DNA of 8,914 bases, from positions 3,743 through 12,656 of the forward strand of contig JABMDH010000089.1 in assembly GCA_015904075.1 (NCBI GenBank). The letters are read 5' to 3'. How positions within the stretch are numbered: the first letter of the stretch is position 1; each line of letters begins with the position of its first letter. A model generated the notes under the pieces. The model searched no databases and was not told the origin of the DNA. It saw only the letters and a list, made by a program, of their open reading frames with translations. Below are positions 1-5,725 of this stretch, piece after piece. This DNA comes from Nitrospira sp. GTDB taxonomy: Bacteria; Nitrospirota; Nitrospiria; Nitrospirales; Nitrospiraceae. Both the position numbers and the translations under genes were made by a program.

Positions 1-260
1 TAGAGTGGGGCCTCTTTGCCGGTCAGCCATCGAATCAACCAGGACCGCTGATATTTGCTGCCGGCCCAGATCAGATCGGGCGCCCTCAGATTGAAGCGAG
101 AGTCGGCCTTGCCTTCCAGACGGTGGCATTGCACGCAGGTCTGCTGGACGATGTCCTTCGCACGAGACTGGTCGCCAGCCAATGACCAGCACGGAAATGC
201 CGCGAGCCCCACCAGCGCGAGCATCACCCCTCCGACCAACACTTGTCTCCTTCCCTTCAT
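1..260 (-). CDS. c-type cytochrome, monoheme so far (3' end beyond window)
   Basis: The first 86 residues of an exported cytochrome c are visible, with the C-terminus lost off the left edge. The ATG at 260 follows a good Shine-Dalgarno (AAGGAG, about 7 nt upstream). Residues 1-29 form a signal peptide: MKGRRQ, a hydrophobic core about 7-22, then a likely cut near SLAG. The heme attachment motif is CVQCH at residues 42-46, early in the mature protein as in class I cytochromes; the distal methionine would lie outside the window. The gene starts 45 bp after the OsmC gene and is the last visible member of the sulfur run. Inferred role: periplasmic electron carrier, or a heme subunit of a complex, taking electrons from the upstream oxidase. 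Heme binding is certain from the motif; the partner is unknown. Confidence 0.85.
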   Translation of the reverse strand, partial: MKGRRQVLVGGVMLALVGLAAFPCWSLAGDQSRAKDIVQQTCVQCHRLEGKADSRFNLRAPDLIWAGSKYQRSWLIRWLTGKEAPL

Positions 261-305
261 CTCATTCTCCTTTTCATCGATCGTGACCTCATCCTTCATA
301 TGTCT

Positions 306-722
306 CTATGGACGGACTCCCGATGGTGCATGAGGATTCAAGGCGATCGTGATGGTCAGCGCGCATGCGATAGACTGATGGACGGTGCAGCCATGCGCCA
401 CCTTCAATAACCGCTCCCTTTGTTCCGATGTAATTCGATGAGGAAGATGGATCGCAACGTCGATTGTCCCGACACGATGTGGACTTTCAGCCATGGCCCA
501 TTTCGCATCAATACTCAATCCATTCCGAGAAATATTGTGTCGCGCACAAAACTGGCCTACGAAGTACGCCACGCAACTTGCCACCGACCCGACAAACAGT
601 TCGACGGGACTCATCCCGGCATCCTGGCCTCCGTCAGCGCCCGACTGATCCGTCACAATTCGATGCTTGCCGCTCATAATGTCGTAGCGAGTCCCGCCAT
701 GATAGGCTGCCGTGAGTTTCAT
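306..722 (-). CDS. OsmC family protein (thiol-dependent peroxidase fold), sulfur-cluster copy
   Basis: A 138-residue OsmC/Ohr-type protein, a family of small cytoplasmic dimers that reduce organic hydroperoxides or act on sulfur species through two cysteines. The two family cysteines are present: Cys50 in SPVELFVGSVASCVAYF and Cys112 in HGCTVHQSI. There are extra cysteines at 59 and 120. No signal peptide is visible. The ATG at 722 overlaps the TGA of the upstream YeeE/YedE gene (ATGA) and is preceded by GGAGG 6 nt away, so the genes are probably translationally coupled. OsmC proteins often sit beside YeeE/YedE and TusA-like genes, which suggests a role with reactive sulfur rather than general peroxide defence; that part is inference. 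It differs clearly from the second OsmC protein at 5722-6156. Confidence 0.9.
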   Translation of the reverse strand: MKLTAAYHGGTRYDIMSGKHRIVTDQSGADGGQDAGMSPVELFVGSVASCVAYFVGQFCARHNISRNGLSIDAKWAMAESPHRVGTIDVAIHLPHRITSEQRERLLKVAHGCTVHQSIACALTITIALNPHAPSGVRP

Positions 723-1249
723 CGCGCGCCTCCGGGACTCGGAAGTTTCGCCGCCAACCAGAAGCAGAACCCGCCCAGTGGAATTGCCAGAAGGGCGCCC
801 TGTATCCCAAGCAACCCATCAATCGTCACAGGCCCGTATTGGCCGAAGGAGAACAAGATCCTTTCCAAATCCGGAAACATGAAGGCAAACACCAGGGCAC
901 CGAACATGCCGCCAAGGACTGTTACCCAGGCATCCGGTTTTCCTTCAGCCGCCGCCGCGAGCGCCGTGCCCGGGCAATAGCCCGCGACGGCGAACCCCAC
1001 ACCGAAGATGAGCCCTGCCACGACAATTCCCGGCAAATACAGATCCTTAACCTTCATGTGGGCCCAGCCCGACAGATCCAACAGATGGACTCCGATCAAT
1101 CCGACTCCGATGGCGACCACGATCAGTTTGATAATCGTCAAATCTTTGAGCCGCAACGCCTGAGTGATTTTAGTATGGCTCGATGCGCCGGATAATTGCA
1201 GGGCGGCGCCGAATGCCGCCCCCAACACCAATCCGAGCAACAACATCAT
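719..1249 (-). CDS. YeeE/YedE family membrane protein, second half-size subunit (DUF6691/PmpB-like)
   Basis: A 176-residue inner-membrane protein. Hydrophobic segments lie at about 1-20, 38-56, 72-98, 107-126 and 143-168. The family motif GFAVAGYCPGT places a conserved cysteine at residue 92. Full-length YeeE/YedE proteins (thiosulfate transporter TsuA type) carry two such pseudo-symmetric halves; here each half is its own gene. The reading frame stays open much further upstream, but that part lies inside the preceding gene in another frame and is not membrane-like, so I start at the ATG at 1249. This start overlaps the upstream TGA as ATGA; a second ATG follows at 1246. The downstream end overlaps the OsmC start by 4 nt. 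Likely role: with its partner, import or movement of thiosulfate or another sulfur compound. Family assignment is strong; substrate is inferred. Confidence 0.88.
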   Translation of the reverse strand: MMLLLGLVLGAAFGAALQLSGASSHTKITQALRLKDLTIIKLIVVAIGVGLIGVHLLDLSGWAHMKVKDLYLPGIVVAGLIFGVGFAVAGYCPGTALAAAAEGKPDAWVTVLGGMFGALVFAFMFPDLERILFSFGQYGPVTIDGLLGIQGALLAIPLGGFCFWLAAKLPSPGGAR

Positions 1250-1809
1250 CGCTTTCCCCCGTCGCCGTATAGCCACCGTGCCGTCATAATCGCACTCGCA
1301 AAGAGAGCGACCGAAAATACGAGCGAACTGACGGCCAACTGTGACACGCCGCTGATCATGTGGCCGGAGGTACACCCTCCGCCGAAGCGGGCACCAAAGA
1401 GGAGGAGAAACCCACCGACAAAGGACCAGACCAATCGATTGCCGGGATTCGAGCCAAACCGCTTGTTCCATTCGGTCGGTACGACTCTCGTGGTGAAACG
1501 AGCCGTCGCTATCGCTGCCAGCAATGCTCCGAGCGGGATTCCCAACACAAAAAATAACTCGTACGTGGCCAGTGTCCAACCTGGTGCGGTCTTCGCCAGG
1601 TAGGGGCTCCTTGATGCCACGTCCGGGAGCACATGGTGGAGGAGCACGCCATCCAGCACAACGTACTGCGTCGAAACTCCGATCGGTTGGACCAATGCGA
1701 CCGCCAGAATGAGCACAACCCCGATCGCCACACCGCCGGCCCACCACCCAAGCACCGGGTTCGTTTCCTTGTGGCCTGTTCCGTGAAGAGCTCGGGTTTC
1801 GTGCGTCAT
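1246..1809 (-). CDS. YeeE/YedE family membrane protein, first half-size subunit (PmpA-like)
   Basis: A 187-residue integral membrane protein with hydrophobic segments at about 22-42, 82-104, 126-142 and 156-178. The motif GARFGGGCTSGHMISG holds the family cysteine at residue 146, the counterpart of the GYCPGT cysteine in the next gene. In the YeeE (TsuA) thiosulfate transporter, conserved cysteines line the route of thiosulfate. Two short adjacent YeeE/YedE genes of this kind are known elsewhere as PmpA/PmpB near sulfide-responsive genes. The ATG at 1809 lies 7 bp after the DsrE-like gene and has only a weak Shine-Dalgarno (GAGACC), so it probably relies on coupled translation. Its TGA overlaps the next start by 4 nt. 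The two proteins probably form one complex. Confidence 0.88.
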   Translation of the reverse strand: MTHETRALHGTGHKETNPVLGWWAGGVAIGVVLILAVALVQPIGVSTQYVVLDGVLLHHVLPDVASRSPYLAKTAPGWTLATYELFFVLGIPLGALLAAIATARFTTRVVPTEWNKRFGSNPGNRLVWSFVGGFLLLFGARFGGGCTSGHMISGVSQLAVSSLVFSVALFASAIMTARWLYGDGGKR

Positions 1810-1816
1810 CTTGGTC

Positions 1817-2260
1817 TCAGGGTTTGATATAGGACCAGCCTTGTTCTTGCAATTCCATCAGTCGGACCATGGCCGGCACGGTGCGATCCACCTGATCGAT
1901 CAAATCCGCCCGCGTGAGACCCTGCGCCTTCATCGTATTGGAGCAGGCGGTAAATTCGACATCAGAGGCCGTCTTCAGCTGCGCCAGTTCCGTCGCCAAC
2001 AGCGAATCTTTTTTCGTCAATAGCGTCAACCCGGCACCATGCACAACCAACTCGACCCGCAAGTGCTCCCGCCCCACTTCTTGATAGAGGTGACGGATAT
2101 TGTTCAACGCTCCCCGTTGGACCTTCTCATCGCCTGAATTGAGGTGCATGACCACTCGATGCGATTCCTGAGACGATACGGCCGTTCCACTGAACCCCAC
2201 GGCAGAGACACCAAGTGCCCCGACCAGAAGAGTAACGAGCACTCCGCTCATCTTGATCAC
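1817..2260 (-). CDS. DsrE-like family protein, predicted exported
   Basis: A 147-residue protein with an N-terminal signal-like segment (hydrophobic about 5-28, cut likely near VSSQ) followed by a DsrE/DsrF-like fold: HRVVMHLNSGD as first strand, a helix with LNNIRHLYQEVG, then VELVVHGAGLTLL. The single cysteine is Cys106 in VEFTACSNTM, the position where DsrE-type sulfur carriers have their active cysteine. DsrE proteins pass persulfide sulfur in sulfur oxidisers; exported relatives exist but their role is less clear. The start is a GTG at 2260 with GAGG 5 nt upstream; the ATG at 2251 is too far from that site. The gene is 22 bp after the TsdA-like gene and 7 bp before the YeeE/YedE pair. 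A periplasmic sulfur-binding role is inferred. Confidence 0.85.
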   Translation of the reverse strand: MIKMSGVLVTLLVGALGVSAVGFSGTAVSSQESHRVVMHLNSGDEKVQRGALNNIRHLYQEVGREHLRVELVVHGAGLTLLTKKDSLLATELAQLKTASDVEFTACSNTMKAQGLTRADLIDQVDRTVPAMVRLMELQEQGWSYIKP

Positions 2261-2282
2261 ACCACCCTCTCAGCGGTTACGC

Positions 2283-3140
2283 TCAATATGGGGCATCCGC
2301 CGGCTTCCCCCCGTTCGGCCAATCGCGCGCTTTACCGGGAAAGTCAGGACGCGGCTGGCTGTTGATGTAGGCTGCGACATCGAACGCTTCGTCGTCGGTC
2401 AGGGACCAGCCCCACCCACGCGGCATATTGGCCTTGATGAATGCAGCTGCCACGCTGACACGTGCCATGCCCGCGCCGACATTGTAGGAGGCAGGCCCCC
2501 AGACCGGCGGTGCGGCCATCGTGCCTTGCCCGTCGGTCCCATGGCAGAAGACACATCGCCGTTCGAACACCTGCTTGCCGCTCACAGGATCCGGCGAATG
2601 AGTCGACGGGATACGGGGAATTCCCCGCCAGGGCACGGCGCTACCTGGCGGCACGTTCTTCGACAACCAGTCGATGTAGGCCACAATGGCCGCGAGTTTC
2701 GTGCTATCGGGGGGAAGCGCTCTGCCGTTCAAGCTCCGCTCGAAACATTCATTGATTCGATCGGCAAGACTCATCGTCCGGCCTGCGCGAGCGCGATATT
2801 CGGGATAGAGAACGCTGATTCCGACAAAGGGGGCGGCGCCTGGAGTAAGGCCCGCGTCAAGGTGACAATTCGTGCAGTTGAGCGCATTACCAACATACCG
2901 TTTCCCGTACGCTTGTGTATCGACCACCATCTTGTAGCCCAGCCGGATCTGCTCGCCCCGAAGATCGCCCGGAATGGTGTCCGGAGAAGGCGGAGAGAAC
3001 AGCGCATCCACAGCCCCGTTTCGCTCCACGACGGCTGTAGCCTCCGCTGGTCCTGCCACGCGCGGAGGCGGCACACAACCCATTGCCACCGAAAACAGTA
3101 CAACAACTGCCATGCCGGCCATCATGCGTCGATCCATCAT
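2283..3140 (-). CDS. tsdA: TsdA-like diheme cytochrome c (thiosulfate dehydrogenase family)
   Basis: A 285-residue exported diheme cytochrome resembling thiosulfate dehydrogenase, which joins two thiosulfates into tetrathionate in the periplasm and releases two electrons. Heme 1 is CTNCH (89-93) followed by LDAG. Heme 2 is CVFCH (196-200). Cys132 in RINECFERSLNG lies 39 residues after the heme-1 histidine, the spacing I recall for the axial cysteine of Allochromatium vinosum TsdA (Cys96). NMP at 238-240 offers Met239 to heme 2, with Asn where A. vinosum has Lys. The C-terminal end (PRPDFPGKARDWPN, then DAPY) also fits the family. The N-terminus has a hydrophobic stretch (8-20) ending in AMGC, so it may be lipid-anchored. 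The ATG at 3140 is chosen for GAGG 5-6 nt upstream; a 37-residue extension to 3251 would overlap the upstream gene. Reaction direction is unknown. Confidence 0.88.
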   Translation of the reverse strand: MMDRRMMAGMAVVVLFSVAMGCVPPPRVAGPAEATAVVERNGAVDALFSPPSPDTIPGDLRGEQIRLGYKMVVDTQAYGKRYVGNALNCTNCHLDAGLTPGAAPFVGISVLYPEYRARAGRTMSLADRINECFERSLNGRALPPDSTKLAAIVAYIDWLSKNVPPGSAVPWRGIPRIPSTHSPDPVSGKQVFERRCVFCHGTDGQGTMAAPPVWGPASYNVGAGMARVSVAAAFIKANMPRGWGWSLTDDEAFDVAAYINSQPRPDFPGKARDWPNGGKPADAPY

Positions 3141-3147
3141 CCAACCC

Positions 3148-3366
3148 TCACTTCTTCGTCCCGGGTTTCGCCGCACAGGTATTGATTCCAAGCAGAGCCG
3201 TGAGCGGGCAAAACCCGATGGCTCCGGTGAGCAGTGCGATTGCCCCTGCAACCAGCGCGATCCCCGTGCCGGCAGTAGAAAGGCCGGCTAGCGCGCCGAT
3301 CCCGATCATCAGAATACCCACGGCCATCCGTATCGGCCGTTCGATTCCTCCGACATTACACATCAT
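3148..3366 (-). CDS. YgaP-type transmembrane protein, DUF2892 family
   Basis: A 72-residue membrane protein with the DUF2892 pattern: CNVGGIERPIRMAVG at the start, two hydrophobic helices (about 14-30 and 35-50), then GFCPLTALLGINTC. In E. coli YgaP the same membrane unit is fused to a rhodanese domain; here it stands alone, and no rhodanese is seen nearby. Cysteines at 3, 53 and 64 are notable in a sulfur gene run. The ATG at 3366 has GGAGGT about 7 nt upstream. The gene lies 7 bp before the TsdA-like gene and 88 bp after the cytochrome gene. Such proteins commonly sit with sulfur-transfer genes, so a link to sulfane sulfur movement at the inner membrane is plausible but unproven. Confidence 0.85.
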   Translation of the reverse strand: MMCNVGGIERPIRMAVGILMIGIGALAGLSTAGTGIALVAGAIALLTGAIGFCPLTALLGINTCAAKPGTKK

Positions 3367-3454
3367 GGCGACACCTCCCAGCGGTCAATCATTCAGTCCG
3401 TTCCAGGTTCGTTCTGATCCATGAGAGGCAGGCTTTCATTAAAGGATTCATGCT

Positions 3455-3838
3455 TCACGGTCGCGCATCCGACCCGGTTCCGAGTGTTCGCACGTAGGCC
3501 AGCACGTCCCAGATTTCCTCGTCGGACAGCGCATGTTTCCATGCTCCCATCGCAGTATTCGGTTTGCCCTCATGAATACGCTTGAACAGTGTCCCATCGA
3601 GACGATTCTGAACGGCAGGTGAACTGAGATCCGCCGGCGCGGGAACCAGCCGAACACTCTGCACTCCTGTGCCGTCGATTCCATGGCAACGAATGCAGGT
3701 GTTGACATAGATCTCCCGCCCGCTGACCGAATCTCCTCCTTTTCCCGCCGAGGTGAGGTCCTTCAACCCCACACCTCCGGCAAATCCGGCCGATAGAATC
3801 CCTATCAGCAGAGCGAGTCCGACTCCAATAACACGCAT
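3455..3838 (-). CDS. small monoheme cytochrome c, exported
   Basis: A 127-residue class I cytochrome c. Residues 1-20 form a signal peptide (MRVIGVGLALLIGILSAGFA). The heme motif is CIRCH at 48-52, followed by GIDGTG. The likely distal ligand is Met97 in NTAMGAW, and the C-terminal helix LSDEEIWDVLAYVRTL is typical of the family. The frame is open upstream to 3913, but those 25 residues are not signal-like, and the ATG at 3838 has AGAGG 6 nt upstream, so I use it. It is the first gene of the sulfur run and the promoter probably lies just upstream. It is a good candidate acceptor for electrons from the TsdA-like enzyme 315 bp downstream, handing them to the respiratory chain. Confidence 0.88.
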   Translation of the reverse strand: MRVIGVGLALLIGILSAGFAGGVGLKDLTSAGKGGDSVSGREIYVNTCIRCHGIDGTGVQSVRLVPAPADLSSPAVQNRLDGTLFKRIHEGKPNTAMGAWKHALSDEEIWDVLAYVRTLGTGSDARP

Positions 3839-3857
3839 ACAGCACCTCTTGACTGGA

Positions 3858-3885
3858 TCGATAGTGCGAGCAGTATGCCACTCAA
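3858..3885 (-). promoter_or_regulatory. candidate promoter of the sulfur gene run
   Basis: Read on the minus strand, TGGCATACTGCTCGCA (3880-3865) resembles a sigma-54 site: GG and GC doublets 12 nt apart, with one mismatch in each half. The same stretch also offers a weak sigma-70 reading, TTGAGT (3885-3880), 16 nt, TATCGA (3863-3858). Either would start transcription near 3851-3855, just before the AGAGG ribosome site of the cytochrome gene. Both matches are imperfect. Confidence 0.3.
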
Positions 3886-4033
3886 CCGGACGGCTGATGG
3901 TGGCAAAACTCACTAGCCCATCGCGGACTTAGCCTGCTTGGGTCTGATTGTCACGGCAAGGATGAAAGGGAGTTGGCGAGAAACACCCCAGTGCCATTTC
4001 TGCCACTGGCGCAGGATGCTACAGAGAAGAAAG

Positions 4034-4129
4034 CGTCAACGGTCGTTCAAATACGACAACCGATCCAAAGATGAGAAGCATTGGTTCGTTCGCCCGATAG
4101 ACGGTTAACGATTGACGTATGACAATTGA
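4034..4129. repeat. degenerate heptad repeat element, copy 1 (next to the insertion sequence)
   Basis: Four 7-nt units run from 4102 to 4129 (CGGTTAA, CGATTGA, CGTATGA, CAATTGA). On the other side of a gap, CGTCAAC (4034-4040) and CGACAAC (4054-4060) look like a decayed array in the opposite orientation. The stretch 4109-4129 matches 8407-8427 at 18 of 21 bases, so the same type of element occurs twice in the window. Before the IS insertion this element began about 30 nt behind the OsmC stop codon. Confidence 0.5.
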
Positions 4130-4153
4130 GCTAGTTGAGATGGAAACGATGTG

Positions 4154-4158
4154 GTTAG
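4154..4158. repeat. left target-site duplication GTTAG
   Basis: GTTAG directly abuts the left inverted repeat and is identical to 5721-5725. Five bases is within the usual IS1380 range as I know it. Confidence 0.85.
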
Positions 4159-4175
4159 CCCGGATTCCGCAGTAG
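4159..4175 (+). repeat. left terminal inverted repeat of the IS
   Basis: CCCGGATTCCGCAGTAG. It matches the reverse complement of 5704-5720 at 16 of 17 positions; the mismatch is at position 5 (G versus A). Confidence 0.9.
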
Positions 4176-4232
4176 ATCCGTTTTGATGTAGAATCGGTGG
4201 CCAAATTCTCGTGTGGACACAGGAGGTTTGGC

Positions 4233-5696
4233 ATGCGCGGCCCTCGTCCCCCGGCATCACCGCTCTACCCGAAGATTCGGTTCGCGTTTACGGACCATCC
4301 CATCACCGTTTGGGCGGGGGTGATTCTGCTGCGCCTGTACTTCGAACTGATTGGGGTACGGGCTGGCGTGGCTCCACTGCTCGCCCCCTTCGCGAAGAGG
4401 TCCAATAATCAGATTCCCGCCGTCGACGTGCTCCTGGCCTGGTGGTATGGGCTCGCCCTGGGTGCCGAACGGTTTGAACATATGACGCGCTATCGCCGTG
4501 ATCCGCTGTTGCCGCGGCTGCTGGGACTTCCCCGGTTTCCCTCGCCCGACACGCTTCGGCGATTCTTCGGGGGCTTCACGTACCGACGGACCACGGAAGT
4601 GTCGGAAGCCCTGATGCGGTTCTCTGTGAGTGCCATGCGGCCGATTCTGCTCGGGCACACCCTGGATCTGGAGTCGACCGTCTTCTGCCGGTATGGGGAA
4701 CAAGAGGGCAGTCTGAAGGGGCACAATCCGGTGAAGCGGGGGCGGCCCTTGCACCATCCGTTGGTCGCGTGGTTGAGCGAACGGCGGCGGCTCTTGTGGG
4801 CCACCTTGCGGGCTGGCCATGCGGGCACGGCCAACGGCGTACGCGAGTTTCTGGCGCAAGCCCTCACGATGCTGCCGGTGGGGCCCCAGATCGGCCTCGT
4901 GCGGGCAGACTCGGGATTCTTTGTGACGGCCTTCCGGACCGCCTTAGAGACGCGGGACTTGCCGTACATCATTGTGGCGCGCCTGACAGCGCCGGTGCGC
5001 AAGCTGGTGGTGCAGCGTATTCCGGAGGCCGACTGGCGATCCGTTACACGAGGGATTGCCGTGGCCGACAGGACGGCGGCGTTGCCGGTCTGGCAGGGAC
5101 AGGCGCGGCGGTTTGTCTGTCTGCGCCAAACCCTGACCGAGCGCCCCGAGGCCAGCGGCCGGCGGCTGATCGAATGCCCCAGCTACACGTATCGCGTGTT
5201 CGTCACGTCGGTGCCCTACGCGGCTGAGGTGGTCACGCGGATGTATGCCGGGCGGGCCGACAGCGAGAATCGGATCAAAGAACTCAAGGAGGATCTGAGC
5301 CTGGACACGTTCTGTCTCCAGTCCTTCGACGCCACCGATGCCGCATTCCGAACGGGCTGCGTCCTCTACAACTTGCTGATGGGTTTCCGGGAGACGGTGC
5401 TGCCCTCGTGCTGGTTTGAGCGGCGGCGGCGGGCGGTGCGTGATCTGGTCTTCCTGGTCGGGGCCGATCTGATCCCCCAAGCCCGACGGCTCCGGGTCCG
5501 GTTTGCGGTGCCCCCAGAGGAGCGGGCCGAGTTGCTGCACCGCCTGCGGACGCTTTCGGAGGGGCTGCCGATTGCGGCGCAGTTGGAATGGGATCTGAGT
5601 GAGGCCACCGACGCGGATCAGGCCCCCGTTCACACCCCGAAGGTCACGGGGCCAATGGTCCACCCCTGGCCCCCGAGGCCCGGCCCCTCACCCTAA
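4233..5696 (+). CDS. IS1380-family transposase
   Basis: A 487-residue DDE transposase that cuts and joins the ends of its element. Visible catalytic motifs are Asp145 in HTLDLESTV, Asp226 in VRADSGFF and Glu345 in GRADSENRIKELKEDL; NPVKRGRPLHHPL, between the first two aspartates, is also typical of the family. The frame is open from a GTG at 4197, but the ATG at 4233 has AGGAGG 6 nt upstream and is the better start. The arginine-rich C-terminal part ends in a proline-rich tail (PWPPRPGPSP), 24 nt before the right end of the IS. No frameshift or internal stop is seen. The gene appears more GC-rich than its neighbours, as expected for a mobile gene. Confidence 0.93.
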   Translation: MRGPRPPASPLYPKIRFAFTDHPITVWAGVILLRLYFELIGVRAGVAPLLAPFAKRSNNQIPAVDVLLAWWYGLALGAERFEHMTRYRRDPLLPRLLGLPRFPSPDTLRRFFGGFTYRRTTEVSEALMRFSVSAMRPILLGHTLDLESTVFCRYGEQEGSLKGHNPVKRGRPLHHPLVAWLSERRRLLWATLRAGHAGTANGVREFLAQALTMLPVGPQIGLVRADSGFFVTAFRTALETRDLPYIIVARLTAPVRKLVVQRIPEADWRSVTRGIAVADRTAALPVWQGQARRFVCLRQTLTERPEASGRRLIECPSYTYRVFVTSVPYAAEVVTRMYAGRADSENRIKELKEDLSLDTFCLQSFDATDAAFRTGCVLYNLLMGFRETVLPSCWFERRRRAVRDLVFLVGADLIPQARRLRVRFAVPPEERAELLHRLRTLSEGLPIAAQLEWDLSEATDADQAPVHTPKVTGPMVHPWPPRPGPSP

Positions 5697-5703
5697 CTCC
5701 TCG

Positions 5704-5720
5704 CTACTGCGGAATTCGGG
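5704..5720 (-). repeat. right terminal inverted repeat of the IS
   Basis: On the minus strand this reads CCCGAATTCCGCAGTAG, the partner of the left end with one mismatch. It begins 7 nt after the transposase stop codon. Confidence 0.9.
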
Positions 5721-5725
5721 GTTAG
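5721..5725. repeat. right target-site duplication GTTAG, containing the OsmC stop codon
   Basis: GTTAG directly follows the right inverted repeat. On the minus strand it reads CTAAC, and its TAA (5724-5722) is the stop codon of the OsmC gene, so insertion left that protein unchanged. Confidence 0.85.

Larger units (their letters stand above)
3839..4153. other. intergenic region between cytochrome gene and insertion sequence
   Basis: This stretch of about 315 bp holds no convincing gene. It contains the candidate promoter next to the cytochrome gene, a small inverted pair (CCAGTG 3988-3993 and CACTGG 4004-4009, 10-nt loop) of unknown meaning, and a degenerate 7-nt repeat region at 4034-4129. 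Before the insertion sequence arrived, its right end lay directly behind the OsmC gene now at 5722-6156. Confidence 0.6.
4159..5720 (+). mobile_element. complete IS1380-family insertion sequence (1562 bp)
   Basis: The element is bounded by inverted repeats at 4159-4175 and 5704-5720, carries one full-length transposase, and is flanked by identical 5-bp duplications GTTAG. Length, single ORF, ends and transposase motifs fit the IS1380 family. It points right, against all neighbouring genes. Intact ends, a perfect duplication and an unbroken ORF suggest a fairly recent, possibly still active copy. It separates the OsmC gene (5722) from the upstream region of the sulfur gene run. Confidence 0.9.

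Noticed and set aside
420..980. 186-residue open frame on the plus strand
   Set aside because: Shadow of the OsmC and YeeE/YedE genes; no domain, no good start signal.
1250..1747. Upstream extension of the second YeeE/YedE frame
   Set aside because: It overlaps the first YeeE/YedE gene in another frame and is not membrane-like; start at 1249 gives the usual ATGA overlap.
2253..3185. 310-residue open frame on the plus strand
   Set aside because: It lies opposite the TsdA-like gene and reads as arginine/histidine-rich low-quality protein; the minus strand shows two heme motifs and family sequence.
3141..3251. 37-residue N-terminal extension of the TsdA-like protein
   Set aside because: It would overlap the DUF2892 gene and hide the signal sequence; ATG 3140 has a ribosome site.
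3367..3454. Internal promoter before the DUF2892 gene (TTTAAT near 3440)
   Set aside because: A -10-like box is present but no acceptable -35 lies at the right distance.
3982..3998. Second sigma-54-like TGGCAC on the minus strand
   Set aside because: The upstream half is good, but the required GC at the 12-nt spacing is missing.
4944..5663. 239-residue open frame on the minus strand
   Set aside because: Shadow of the transposase in high-GC DNA; proline/arginine-rich with no recognisable domain.
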